Assembly (NCBI GenBank): GCA_910578145.1
Contig: CAJTPJ010000006.1
Coordinates: forward strand, 9,116 to 73,115
Length of the DNA stretch: 64,000 nucleotides
Source: an uncultured Christensenella sp.
Lineage (GTDB): Bacteria; Bacillota; Clostridia; Christensenellales; Borkfalkiaceae
Reading direction: 5' to 3'
Shown here: in pieces, positions 40,474 through 48,167 of the stretch
How positions within the stretch are numbered: position 1 is the stretch's first letter
How the letters are laid out: every line of letters begins with the position of its first letter
The notes under the pieces: generated by a model
The model's database searches: none
The model's input: the letters and a program-made list of their open reading frames with translations, nothing else
Told to the model about the DNA's origin: nothing
Program-made: the position numbers and the translations under genes

Positions 40474-41914
40474 AAAGGAAATTGCGCTTTCGGCGCTTAC
40501 CTGCCTTTTATGTCATCTCGGATTGCTGTTCGTGCTGTTTTTAATGGTGGTTATAAATACGGAGGGCGATTTCGTGCCGCTAATGCACGATAACGTTGCC
40601 AACCTTATAACCGTAGTGGTAGCAAGCACGGTGCTTTCCATAGTGGTGTATTTCTTTTTCCTCGTTGAAAACAAGGCGTTGCTTGCAAACTATAAAAAGA
40701 TGATAGAAATATATTTTCTTTTGTATATAGCGTTGCTTTTTGCTAACGTTTTCGGAAAATACGTTTCGCCCACGGCGCGCCCGTTGCTTTTCTATCCTTT
40801 GATGATTTGTATGATTTTAAGGCGCAGGGAAGCTATATTTTTAAACAGCGTTTATATGCTGTTGCTGTTCGTGTTCAACCGCTATCTCAACAGTACCGAT
40901 ATCGTTGGCGGAACCGTACAAATGATAGAAAGTTTTTCCAGCCTTCTTACAATATTCTGCGGCGGCATAGTGGGTATTTTCCTTTTAAAAAGCGTTAAAA
41001 CCCGTCTTGGCTGCGTGCTGGTAGGACTTGTGTTGTTTATCCCCACAGTAGTAATAAATTTGGTAATGCAGCTGCCGTTCGTAACTGCGGAAAGCTGGTT
41101 CGATATCCTTGAAAATATAATTTTCAGCGTGTTTGACTGCACTCTTTCGGTGCTGTTGTTTATGTGTATTTTGCCCGTGGTGGAGGGGCTTTTCGCCGAG
41201 CTTACCGCGTTTAGGTTGCGCGAGCTTACTTCCGACAACGCAAAGCTGATGGCAAAACTTAAAAAGCACGCGCTGGGTACTTACAACCACGTGGTGGTGG
41301 TTGCGCAACTTGCCGAAGCGTGCGCAAGCGCGATAGGCGAGGACGCCGAACTTGCAAGGGCTGTGGCGTATTATCACGACGTAGGCAAGCTGAAAAATCC
41401 CGAAATGTTTGCCGAAAACCAAAACGAGTACGACTTGCATAAGGAACTTACTCCCGAGCTTTCGGTTGATATTATTCGCTCGCACACCAAAGAGGGCGCA
41501 AAATTGATTAAAAAGAACAGGTTGCCCGATATCTTTGCCGACGTTGCGGTACAGCACCACGGCACTATGCCCATAAAGTACTTCTACGCAAAGGCGTTAA
41601 AACTTTCCGACGGCGAACTTAACGTGGCAAACTACTCGTACGCGGGACCTACGCCCACTACGAAAATTGCGGCGATAGTTATGATTGCGGACGCTTCGGA
41701 GGCGGCAGCGCGTTCGCTTTCCGACCGTTCGCCCGAAAAGGTTGCCGCGCTGGTTGGTAGCATCGTGGAAGAGCGTATGAACCAGGAGCAGTTTATCGAC
41801 TGCGACATAACTATGCGCGAGCTTACGCTGGTAACGCGCACTTGCATAAACCAGCTTGCGGGCGTGTACCATTCAAGGGTAAAATACCCCAAACTAACCC
41901 TTTCCAGGAAGTGA
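40451..41914 (+). CDS. pgpH: 7TM-HD phosphohydrolase (PgpH-like) lacking the extracellular domain
   Basis: 487 residues, against about 710 for Bacillus/Listeria PgpH. About seven membrane helices (20-270) lead to a cytoplasmic HD domain: HDVGK (HD at about 312-313) and VQHHG. PgpH hydrolyses the second messenger c-di-AMP. The large N-terminal 7TMR-HDED extracellular region usual between the first and second helix is missing, leaving only a short loop (INTEGDFVPLMHDN). Gene order phoH-pgpH-ybeY-era is the Firmicute standard. Confidence 0.9.
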   Translation: MVKTKLSKKEIALSALTCLLCHLGLLFVLFLMVVINTEGDFVPLMHDNVANLITVVVASTVLSIVVYFFFLVENKALLANYKKMIEIYFLLYIALLFANVFGKYVSPTARPLLFYPLMICMILRRREAIFLNSVYMLLLFVFNRYLNSTDIVGGTVQMIESFSSLLTIFCGGIVGIFLLKSVKTRLGCVLVGLVLFIPTVVINLVMQLPFVTAESWFDILENIIFSVFDCTLSVLLFMCILPVVEGLFAELTAFRLRELTSDNAKLMAKLKKHALGTYNHVVVVAQLAEACASAIGEDAELARAVAYYHDVGKLKNPEMFAENQNEYDLHKELTPELSVDIIRSHTKEGAKLIKKNRLPDIFADVAVQHHGTMPIKYFYAKALKLSDGELNVANYSYAGPTPTTKIAAIVMIADASEAAARSLSDRSPEKVAALVGSIVEERMNQEQFIDCDITMRELTLVTRTCINQLAGVYHSRVKYPKLTLSRK

Positions 41915-41919
41915 TTAAC

Positions 41920-42378
41920 TTGAATATATATTGCGACCAATTTGATTTTTCGCCGCTTGCCGAGGCGTTTGACGGCGAGGTGGAAAGCGACTGCGGTTTG
42001 TCCGCGGAAATAGTGCTTGTCGAAGCCGAAGAAATACGCCGTCTCAACCGCGAAACGCGCGGAAACGACGCGGTTACCGACGTGCTGAGTTACCCGTCGT
42101 TGGAGCATATACGGGGGGTAATGCTGAAAAAAGACGATTTTCCCGCCGATATTGACGAGGAGGGCAATTTGTTTTTAGGCAGTATTGCGATATGTACCGA
42201 ACGCGCGCGGGAGCAGGCGGAAGAGTACGGGCATTCGTTCGAGCGGGAGCTGCACTATCTTGCAACGCACGGGCTGTGGCATTTGTTGGGTTACGACCAT
42301 ATGACCGAAGAGGACAAGCGGGAAATGCGCCCTCTCGAAGAAAGAATTTTAAAAAAATTAGGCTTGGCGAGGGATTAA
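41920..42378 (+). CDS. ybeY: Endoribonuclease YbeY
   Basis: 152 residues from a TTG at 41920 (AGGAAG 8 bp upstream; the longer frame would overlap pgpH). The zinc motif HGLWHLLGYDH (HGxxHxxGYDH) is intact, and NRETRGNDAVTDVLSYP is the other family mark. YbeY acts in 16S rRNA 3'-end maturation and ribosome quality control. Confidence 0.94.
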   Translation: MNIYCDQFDFSPLAEAFDGEVESDCGLSAEIVLVEAEEIRRLNRETRGNDAVTDVLSYPSLEHIRGVMLKKDDFPADIDEEGNLFLGSIAICTERAREQAEEYGHSFERELHYLATHGLWHLLGYDHMTEEDKREMRPLEERILKKLGLARD

Positions 42379-42380
42379 CT

Positions 42381-43259
42381 GTGAAAAGCGGATTTATTGG
42401 CGTTATAGGAAAGGCGAACGCCGGCAAAAGCACTCTTGTAAACGTGCTGGTGGGCGAAAAGGTGGCTATAGTTTCGCCCAAGCCTCAAACTACGCGGCAC
42501 TCTATTATGGGCGTGCTTACCAAGGAGGAATACCAGCTTGTTTTCGTAGATACGCCCGGTCTGTACAAAAGCGCCAATTATCTTACCGATATTATGATGA
42601 AAGCTACCGACGACGCGGCGAAAGACGTGGACTTTATTTTGTTCGTTCACGACGGGCACGGCGGCGTTTCCGACGGCGATATCGAGCTTATGAAAAAGTA
42701 TTCGTCGGGGCATATTCCTATGGCAATCGCGTATACGAAGATTGATATTATGCCCAAAGAAAACATTGCCGCCGACGCAAAAAAGCTGTACGAAAACGGT
42801 ATTGAGTGCGACGTATTCCCCGTTTCCGCAAGGAAGTATAAAAATATAGCCAAACTTGAAAAATATCTGGCGGAGAATATGCCCGAAGGCGATAAAGTAA
42901 TTGCCGAGGATATAGTTTCGGACAAGAGCGAAAAGTTTATGATAGCGGAAATTATGCGCGAAAAAATTCTTTTAAAATTCGACGACGAAATTCCGCACGG
43001 AATCGCCATAGTAATAAATAATTTTTCGCGCAAGGAAAACGGCACTTACGATATAAATTTGGATATAATATGCGAAAAGTCCAACCACAAGGCAATACTA
43101 ATAGGCAAGCAGGGTAGGGCTATTAAGGAAGTTTCTGCGTTCGCGCGCGAGGGTATGGAAAAGTTTTTGGGCGCGAAAGTCTTTCTTACCACCTACGTTC
43201 GGGTGGAAGAGGATTGGCGCAACCGCCCCGGGCTTGTAAAAGATATTTTCGCGCAGTAA
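42381..43259 (+). CDS. era: GTPase Era
   Basis: 292 residues from GTG at 42381, 3 bp after ybeY. G1 GKANAGKS (10-17), switch PKPQTTRHSI, G3 DTPG, G4 as YTKID (instead of the common NKID), and a C-terminal KH domain with AILIGKQGRAIKEV. Era binds the 3' end of 16S rRNA in 30S assembly. Confidence 0.96.
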   Translation: MKSGFIGVIGKANAGKSTLVNVLVGEKVAIVSPKPQTTRHSIMGVLTKEEYQLVFVDTPGLYKSANYLTDIMMKATDDAAKDVDFILFVHDGHGGVSDGDIELMKKYSSGHIPMAIAYTKIDIMPKENIAADAKKLYENGIECDVFPVSARKYKNIAKLEKYLAENMPEGDKVIAEDIVSDKSEKFMIAEIMREKILLKFDDEIPHGIAIVINNFSRKENGTYDINLDIICEKSNHKAILIGKQGRAIKEVSAFAREGMEKFLGAKVFLTTYVRVEEDWRNRPGLVKDIFAQ

Positions 43260-43304
43260 TAATTTTAAAAAAACGGCACATTCTGTTTTTAGAGAGGTGT
43301 CGAA

Positions 43305-43409
43305 ATGAAAAGAGACAGAGACGCGGCGGAGCTCGCTTGGAAAATGTTTGAAAAGACGGGCAACGTAAGCTACTATATGTTGTACAAACAACTTGACGGA
43401 AAAGAATAA
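43305..43409 (+). CDS. yqzL: YqzL-like small protein
   Basis: Only 34 residues. It contains LAWKMFEKTGNVSYYMLYKQL, which matches the W-x-x-F-x-x-TGN-x-x-x-Y-x-x-(Y/F)K pattern of YqzL. The GAGAGG upstream and the place between era and recO, as in Bacillus, support it. Function unknown. Confidence 0.85.
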   Translation: MKRDRDAAELAWKMFEKTGNVSYYMLYKQLDGKE

Positions 43410-43426
43410 AAAACGTTTCGGGTGCT

Positions 43427-44146
43427 ATGGAAATTAAGGTCAACGCGCTTATGCTACGCGCGGCGGATTACGGCGAAAACGATAAAATTTTAACCCTTTT
43501 AACTGCGGAATACGGCAAAATTTCCGCAGCGATAAAAGGCGTTAAAAAGCCGTCTGCAAAACTTAAATTCGCAGCCCAGCCGTTTTGTTTCGCAGAATAT
43601 ATCCTCGCCCGAAAGGGGGACAAGCACACCGTTATAAACTGCGCGGAATGTGAAAGTTTTTACGATTTGCGCACGGATATAAACAAGTTTTACGCGGCAA
43701 GCGCGGCTGTTGAAGTCGTTTCCGCGCTTACTTACGAGGGCGGGGAATGTGCGGAAATTTTTTACGAAAGCATTAAAACGCTTTCTGCAATATGTACGGG
43801 CGAAGAAAGGCTTTCGCTTATAAAATTTCTTATTTTTCTTTTGGAAAAGTCGGGTTACGCGTTGTCGCTGGATAGCTGTGCGGAGTGCGGCAGTCCGCTT
43901 ATCAACGCCGACAAATTGCGTTTCGATATGGATTCGGGCGCGTTCACCTGCTTTTGTTGCGGCACGGGCGCGGGGGCAAGCCGCGTTACCTACAACGTTT
44001 TAAGAAAGCTGGCGGGTAAGAGCTACGAAAAGGATTTTATATGCGAGGACGGCGAAAAGCGCGCTCTGCGCCTTTTAAGAGAGTATTTTTCGTATAAAAC
44101 GGACAATCAATTTAAAAGCCTGTCGGAATACATAAGAATTATTTGA
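43427..44146 (+). CDS. recO: DNA repair protein RecO
   Basis: 239 residues. N-terminal OB fold (MEIKVNALMLRAADYGENDKILTLLTAEYGKI) and helical domain with a four-Cys zinc site (CAECG ... CFCCG). RecO with RecR loads RecA onto SSB-coated DNA. An SSB-like protein is encoded at 54708-55394. Last gene of the operon; its terminator (44178-44206) lies inside the 3' end of the opposing 80-residue gene. Confidence 0.94.
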   Translation: MEIKVNALMLRAADYGENDKILTLLTAEYGKISAAIKGVKKPSAKLKFAAQPFCFAEYILARKGDKHTVINCAECESFYDLRTDINKFYAASAAVEVVSALTYEGGECAEIFYESIKTLSAICTGEERLSLIKFLIFLLEKSGYALSLDSCAECGSPLINADKLRFDMDSGAFTCFCCGTGAGASRVTYNVLRKLAGKSYEKDFICEDGEKRALRLLREYFSYKTDNQFKSLSEYIRII

Positions 44147-44381
44147 TTTCTTCGTTCAACAATAGTAAAAGATTTTTAAGCGCCAATAAAAGGCGCTTTT
44201 TGTTTTGCGGCTTTAATGGTAAATTATTAGATTGCCGCCACTTTTCGCAACTGTTCGAGCAGTCAACGGTTTGCCAAAGTATTTTGCAGTTTCCGCATTG
44301 TTCTAAAAACAAATGTGTGTTACCTATCGTATAGTATCTTCTAAAATTTTCGCAGTTTTCGCAAGTTTTATTTTCGTTCAT
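44139..44381 (-). CDS. Cys-rich small protein of Xre module 2
   Basis: 80 residues with AAGGA before the ATG. The N-terminal half has a CxxCxxF...CGNC...DCSNSCEKW pattern, as in small Firmicute zinc-ribbon-like proteins often beside Xre genes. The C-terminal 25 residues (NKKRLLLALKNLLLLL) are encoded by the recO terminator hairpin and its T/A tracts, and the frame runs 8 bp into recO. The original gene probably ended earlier and was fused to host terminator DNA on insertion. Divergent from the Xre gene at 44496. Confidence 0.7.
   Translation of the reverse strand: MNENKTCENCENFRRYYTIGNTHLFLEQCGNCKILWQTVDCSNSCEKWRQSNNLPLKPQNKKRLLLALKNLLLLLNEEIK
44178..44206 (+). terminator. recO terminator
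   Basis: AAGCGCC-AATAAAA-GGCGCTT then TTTGTTTT. It lies within the coding frame of the minus-strand Cys-rich gene. Confidence 0.8.
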
Positions 44382-44411
44382 AGTAATTTTTCCTTAGTTA
44401 TGCCCATTATA

Positions 44412-44459
44412 TTACTACCGTTGTCTGTAATGCAAGTATTTTACAGGCAATAGTAGTAA
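44412..44459. promoter_or_regulatory. Operator of Xre module 2
   Basis: 19-bp half sites TTACTACCGTTGTCTGTAA (44412-44430) and TTACAGGCAATAGTAGTAA (44441-44459) are inverted copies, 16 of 19 matching, 10 bp apart, between the divergent Cys-rich and Xre genes. The reverse of the second half contains ACTATTGCCTGTAA, close to ACTATTGGCGATAA of module 1. Confidence 0.75.
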
Positions 44460-44495
44460 AATTTATGCAAAATAACTAAAAGAGGACAAAATTTA

Positions 44496-44705
44496 ATGAT
44501 TAGTGTTGAAAAAATAAGAAAACGTTTACAGGAAGCGATAAAGCAAAGCGGAATGACGCAAACGCAAATAGCAAAGAAAATAGGAGTACGTCAACAGACG
44601 ATAGCAAATTATTTGCATCAAAATAAAATGCCGGCACTTGATACTTTTGCAAATTTATGTAAAGTCTTGGAAGTGGATACCAATTATATACTCTGCCAAG
44701 AATAA
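44496..44705 (+). CDS. Xre-family HTH regulator (module 2)
   Basis: 69 residues, a single HTH_3 domain: MTQTQIAKKIGVRQQTIANYLHQ then MPALDTFANLCKVLEVDTNYILCQE. It is a clear paralogue of the protein at 36662-36883. GAGG lies upstream. It probably represses both divergent genes by binding the long inverted repeat before it. The module is AT-rich and interrupts the usual recO-ppdK neighbourhood. Confidence 0.88.
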   Translation: MISVEKIRKRLQEAIKQSGMTQTQIAKKIGVRQQTIANYLHQNKMPALDTFANLCKVLEVDTNYILCQE

Positions 44706-44746
44706 TGCAAAAAGCACTGTTTTTTTGGAAAATTTTGCTTAAACAC

Positions 44747-44775
44747 TTGCTTAAACCAAAATTATATATTAAAAT
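44747..44775 (+). promoter_or_regulatory. ppdK promoter
   Basis: TTGCTT (44747-44752), 17 bp, TAAAAT (44770-44775); TTGGAGGAAA precedes the ATG at 44816. Confidence 0.7.
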
Positions 44776-44815
44776 GTAATAAGTAATTAAAAACTTATTT
44801 TTGGAGGAAATATAA

Positions 44816-47461
44816 ATGGCAAAAAAATATTGCTATCTCTTTACGGAGGGCAACGCTGGAATGCGTGAGCTTCTGGGCGGTAAAGGCGCTAACCTTGCGG
44901 AAATGACCCATATCGGTCTTCCCGTGCCTCAGGGATTTACTATCTCTACCGAGGCTTGCACCCAGTACTACGAGGACGGCAAAAAAATCAACGACGGCAT
45001 TCAGGCAGAAATTATGGATTACATCGACAAGATGGAAAAAGTCTGCGGAAAGAAGTTCGGCGACAAGGAAAATCCTCTGCTCGTTTCCGTTCGTTCGGGT
45101 GCTAGGGCTTCGATGCCCGGTATGATGGATACTATCCTCAACCTCGGCTTGAACGAAGAGGTAGTAAACACTATTGCCGCTAAATCGGGCAACCCCCGTT
45201 GGGCTTGGGACTGCTACAGAAGATTTATCCAGATGTTCTCCGACGTCGTTATGGAAGTAGGCAAAAAATACTTTGAAAAACTTATCGACGAGCTTAAGGA
45301 AGCTAAGGGCGTAACTCAGGACGTAGAGCTTAACGCCGACGATTTGAAGGCGCTTGCTCATCAGTTTAAAGCAGAATACAAAAAGCAGCTTGGTACCGAT
45401 TTCCCCGACGACCCCAAGGTTCAGCTTTTCGAGGCTGTAAAAGCCGTATTCCGTTCGTGGGACAACCCCCGCGCAAATATCTACCGTATGGACCACGATA
45501 TCCCTTACAGCTGGGGTACCGCAGTAAACGTTCAGATGATGGCGTTTGGTAATATGGGCGACAACTGCGGCACGGGCGTTGCGTTTACGCGTAATCCCGC
45601 TACCGGTGAAAAGGGACTTATGGGCGAATTCCTTACCAACGCTCAGGGCGAGGACGTCGTTGCCGGCGTGCGCACCCCGATGCCCATTGCAAAGATGGCA
45701 GAAGTATTCCCCGAAGTTTACAAGCAGTTCCAGGAAGTTTGCAAAATTCTTGAAAACCATTACCGCGATATGCAGGATATGGAATTAACCGTTGAAAACG
45801 AAAAACTTTATATGTTACAGACCCGTAACGGTAAGCGTACGGCGGCGGCGGCTATTAAAATCGCTTGCGACCTTATCGACGAGGGTATGATTACCGAGCA
45901 GGAAGCTATTATGCAAATCGACGCTAAGTCGCTTGATATGCTTCTTCACCCGCAGTTCGACCCCAAGGCTTTGAAAGAAGCTGATAAAAATAACGTTGTA
46001 GGCAAGGGCATTGCGGCTTCTCCCGGCGCGGCGGCAGGTTCTATCGTGTTCACCGCGGAAGACGCAGTTATCGAAGGCAAGAAAGGCAAGAAGGTAGTGC
46101 TCGTTCGTCTTGAAACTTCTCCCGAGGATATCGAAGGTATGAAGTACTCGCAGGGTATTCTTACCGTACGCGGCGGACAGACTTCGCACGCGGCGGTCGT
46201 TGCGCGCGGTATGGGAACTTGCTGCGTTTCCGGTTGCGGCGACATTAAAATGGACGAAGAGAATAAGCAGTTCACGCTTGCAGGAAAGGTATATCACGAA
46301 GGCGACGGCATTTCGCTTGACGGTTCCACCGGTAACATTTACGATTGCCTTATCCCCACCGTACCCGCAGACCCCAACTCCGGCTACTTCGGCAGAATTA
46401 TGGAACTTGCTGACAAGTATAAGGCGCTTGGCGTAAGAACTAACGCAGACACCCCCAGCGACGCTAAGCAGGCTGCGGCGTTCGGTGCTCAGGGTATTGG
46501 TCTTTGCCGTACCGAGCATATGTTCTTCGACCCCGCGCGTATTGGCGCTTTCAGAGAAATGATTTGTTCGGACACCGTTGAGGAGAGAGAAGCGGCGCTT
46601 GCTAAAATCGAGCCTATGCAGCAGGCGGACTTCGAGGGGCTGATGGAAGCTCTTGAAGGACAGCCCGTTACTATCCGTTTCCTTGACCCCCCTCTTCACG
46701 AGTTCGTGCCCACCGACGAGGCGGATATTGCCGCTCTTGCAAAAACGCAGGGCAAGACCGTTGCGCAGATTAAGCAAATTATTTCCGACTTGCACGAGTT
46801 TAACCCTATGATGGGTCACCGTGGTTGCCGGCTTACCGTAACTTATCCCGAAATTGCGGTTATGCAAACCAAGGCTGTTATCAAAGCGGCTATTAACGTT
46901 CAAAAGAAACATAAGAACTGGAAAGTCGTTCCCGAAATTATGATTCCGCTCGTAGGCGAAACCAGAGAGCTTAAATACGTTAAGGACATAGTAGTTAAAA
47001 CTGCGGACGAAACTATCAAGGCTTCCGGAGTTAAACTTAATTACGAAGTGGGCACTATGATTGAAATTCCCCGCGCGGCGCTTACCGCTGACGAAATCGG
47101 TAAGGAAGCTGATTTCTTCTGCTTCGGTACTAACGACCTTACGCAGATGACTTTCGGTTTCAGCCGTGACGACGCAGGTAAATTCTTGCCTTCGTACTAC
47201 GCTAACAAGATTTACGAAAGCGACCCGTTTGCACGCCTTGATACTATCGGCGTTGGTAAACTTATGGAAACTGCGGTTAAACTTGGTAAAAGCAGCAACA
47301 AGAATTTGCACGTGGGCATTTGCGGCGAACACGGCGGCGACCCTTCGTCTATCGAGTTCTGCCACAAGATTGGCTTGAATTACGTTTCCTGCTCGCCTTA
47401 CCGCGTACCTATCGCGCGTCTTGCAGCGGCACAAGCGAATATCAAGAACCCGAGGAAGTAA
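44816..47461 (+). CDS. ppdK: Pyruvate, phosphate dikinase
   Basis: 881 residues. It interconverts PEP, AMP and PPi with pyruvate, ATP and Pi in glycolysis or gluconeogenesis. The N-terminal ATP-grasp domain has GGKGANLAEM and SVRSGARASMPGMMDT; the phosphorylated His lies in GGQTSHAAVVARGMG. The C-terminal TIM barrel has the catalytic Cys region GICGEHGGDPSSIEFC and ends VSCSPYRVPIARLAAAQANIKNPRK. The final 12 codons are part of a 119-bp repeat; the last repeat copy downstream encodes AAAQANIRQPRNK, probably the older C-terminus. Codon use is strongly biased, as in a highly expressed gene. Confidence 0.97.
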   Translation: MAKKYCYLFTEGNAGMRELLGGKGANLAEMTHIGLPVPQGFTISTEACTQYYEDGKKINDGIQAEIMDYIDKMEKVCGKKFGDKENPLLVSVRSGARASMPGMMDTILNLGLNEEVVNTIAAKSGNPRWAWDCYRRFIQMFSDVVMEVGKKYFEKLIDELKEAKGVTQDVELNADDLKALAHQFKAEYKKQLGTDFPDDPKVQLFEAVKAVFRSWDNPRANIYRMDHDIPYSWGTAVNVQMMAFGNMGDNCGTGVAFTRNPATGEKGLMGEFLTNAQGEDVVAGVRTPMPIAKMAEVFPEVYKQFQEVCKILENHYRDMQDMELTVENEKLYMLQTRNGKRTAAAAIKIACDLIDEGMITEQEAIMQIDAKSLDMLLHPQFDPKALKEADKNNVVGKGIAASPGAAAGSIVFTAEDAVIEGKKGKKVVLVRLETSPEDIEGMKYSQGILTVRGGQTSHAAVVARGMGTCCVSGCGDIKMDEENKQFTLAGKVYHEGDGISLDGSTGNIYDCLIPTVPADPNSGYFGRIMELADKYKALGVRTNADTPSDAKQAAAFGAQGIGLCRTEHMFFDPARIGAFREMICSDTVEEREAALAKIEPMQQADFEGLMEALEGQPVTIRFLDPPLHEFVPTDEADIAALAKTQGKTVAQIKQIISDLHEFNPMMGHRGCRLTVTYPEIAVMQTKAVIKAAINVQKKHKNWKVVPEIMIPLVGETRELKYVKDIVVKTADETIKASGVKLNYEVGTMIEIPRAALTADEIGKEADFFCFGTNDLTQMTFGFSRDDAGKFLPSYYANKIYESDPFARLDTIGVGKLMETAVKLGKSSNKNLHVGICGEHGGDPSSIEFCHKIGLNYVSCSPYRVPIARLAAAQANIKNPRK

Positions 47462-47940
47462 TTGGGAAGTGCGCTGCAAGGATAGCGAACCGCAAGAGAG
47501 TAGCTTGAAAGAGAGTAAATGCTCTGCGGTTTCGATGATAAGCAGCGGCACAGGCTAATATCAAGAACCCTAGAAAGTAATTGGGAAGTGCGCTGCAAGG
47601 ATAGCGAAGCGCAAGAGAGTAGCTTGAAAGAGAGTAAATGCTCTGCGGTTTCGATAATAAGCAGCGGCACAAGCGAATATCAAGAACCCGAGGAAGTAAT
47701 TGGGAAGTGCGCTGCAAGGATAGCGAACCGCAAGAGAGTAGCTTGAAAGAGAGTAAATGCTCGGCGGTTTCGATAATAAGCAGCGGCACAGGCTAATATC
47801 AAGAATCCCAGAAAGTAATTGAGAAGTGCGCTGCAAGGTTAGCGAACCGCAAGAGAATAAGCTTGAAGAGAGTAAATGCTCGGCGGTTTCGATAATAAGC
47901 AGCGGCACAGGCGAATATCCGCCAGCCTCGTAACAAATAA
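47423..47940 (+). repeat. 119-bp tandem repeat containing the ppdK 3' end
   Basis: Copies start at 47423, 47542, 47661, 47780 and 47899, an exact 119-bp period, with the fifth cut short at 47940. Each begins with GCAGCGGCACARGC-AATATC. Copies 1-4 continue with codons for IKNPRK and a stop, then an 80-bp spacer; copy 5 continues with IRQPRNK and a stop. Copies 1 and 3 resemble each other, as do 2 and 4. The differences in the coding tail are all synonymous. The spacer folds: GTGCGCTGC pairs with GCAGCGGCAC of the next copy, and CGAACCGC pairs with GCGGTTTCG. On the minus strand it gives only meaningless repetitive frames. Confidence 0.95.
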
Positions 47941-47948
47941 GACAAATT

Positions 47949-47980
47949 ATGACCGTTTTCTTGCGAAAACGGTCATTTTA
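47949..47980 (+). terminator. ppdK terminator
   Basis: ATGACCGTTTTC-TTGC-GAAAACGGTCAT then TTTATG, 8 bp after the stop of repeat copy 5. Its place supports copy 5 as the original gene end. Confidence 0.85.
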
Positions 47981-48110
47981 TGCCCATTTTAGATTGCAGT
48001 GGAAAAGAAGAAGTATGCAATAAAGGGCGTACATAAAAGCGCGCACGGCGCGGTTGATTTTAATTTAAATATCGCGCGTTGACGCCGTTTACAATTTAAT
48101 AATAAATAAT

Positions 48111-48144
48111 AAAAAAGTCGTTTTCATTTGAAAACGACTTTTTT
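48111..48144. terminator. Bidirectional terminator before the transglutaminase-like gene
   Basis: AAAAAAGTCGTTTTC-ATTTG-GAAAACGACTTTTTT-type stem on both strands. It ends the minus-strand gene at 48168. Between 47981 and 48110 nothing else was seen. Confidence 0.85.
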
Positions 48145-48167
48145 GCGTGTTTGTAATTTCTATTTAG

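Noticed and set aside
42192..42380. N-terminal extension of Era
   Set aside because: It overlaps ybeY in another frame; Era starts at the GTG at 42381.
44795..45760. Minus-strand frame (321 codons) opposite the 5' part of ppdK
   Set aside because: Antisense shadow of ppdK with low-complexity composition.
45815..47551. Long minus-strand frame (578 codons) opposite ppdK
   Set aside because: It mirrors the strongly biased codon use of ppdK, has no recognisable domain and no ribosome site.
47398..47908. Overlapping minus-strand frames in the repeat region
   Set aside because: They are repeats of the same meaningless peptide (ETAEHLLSF) produced by the 119-bp units.
47423..47940. CRISPR array
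   Set aside because: Units are 119 bp with no variable spacers between short repeats; they are near-identical throughout and contain gene-end codons.
47423..47940. Integron attC array
   Set aside because: Folded units of fitting size, but no GTTRRRY/RYYYAAC core sites, no cassettes between units and no integrase in the window.
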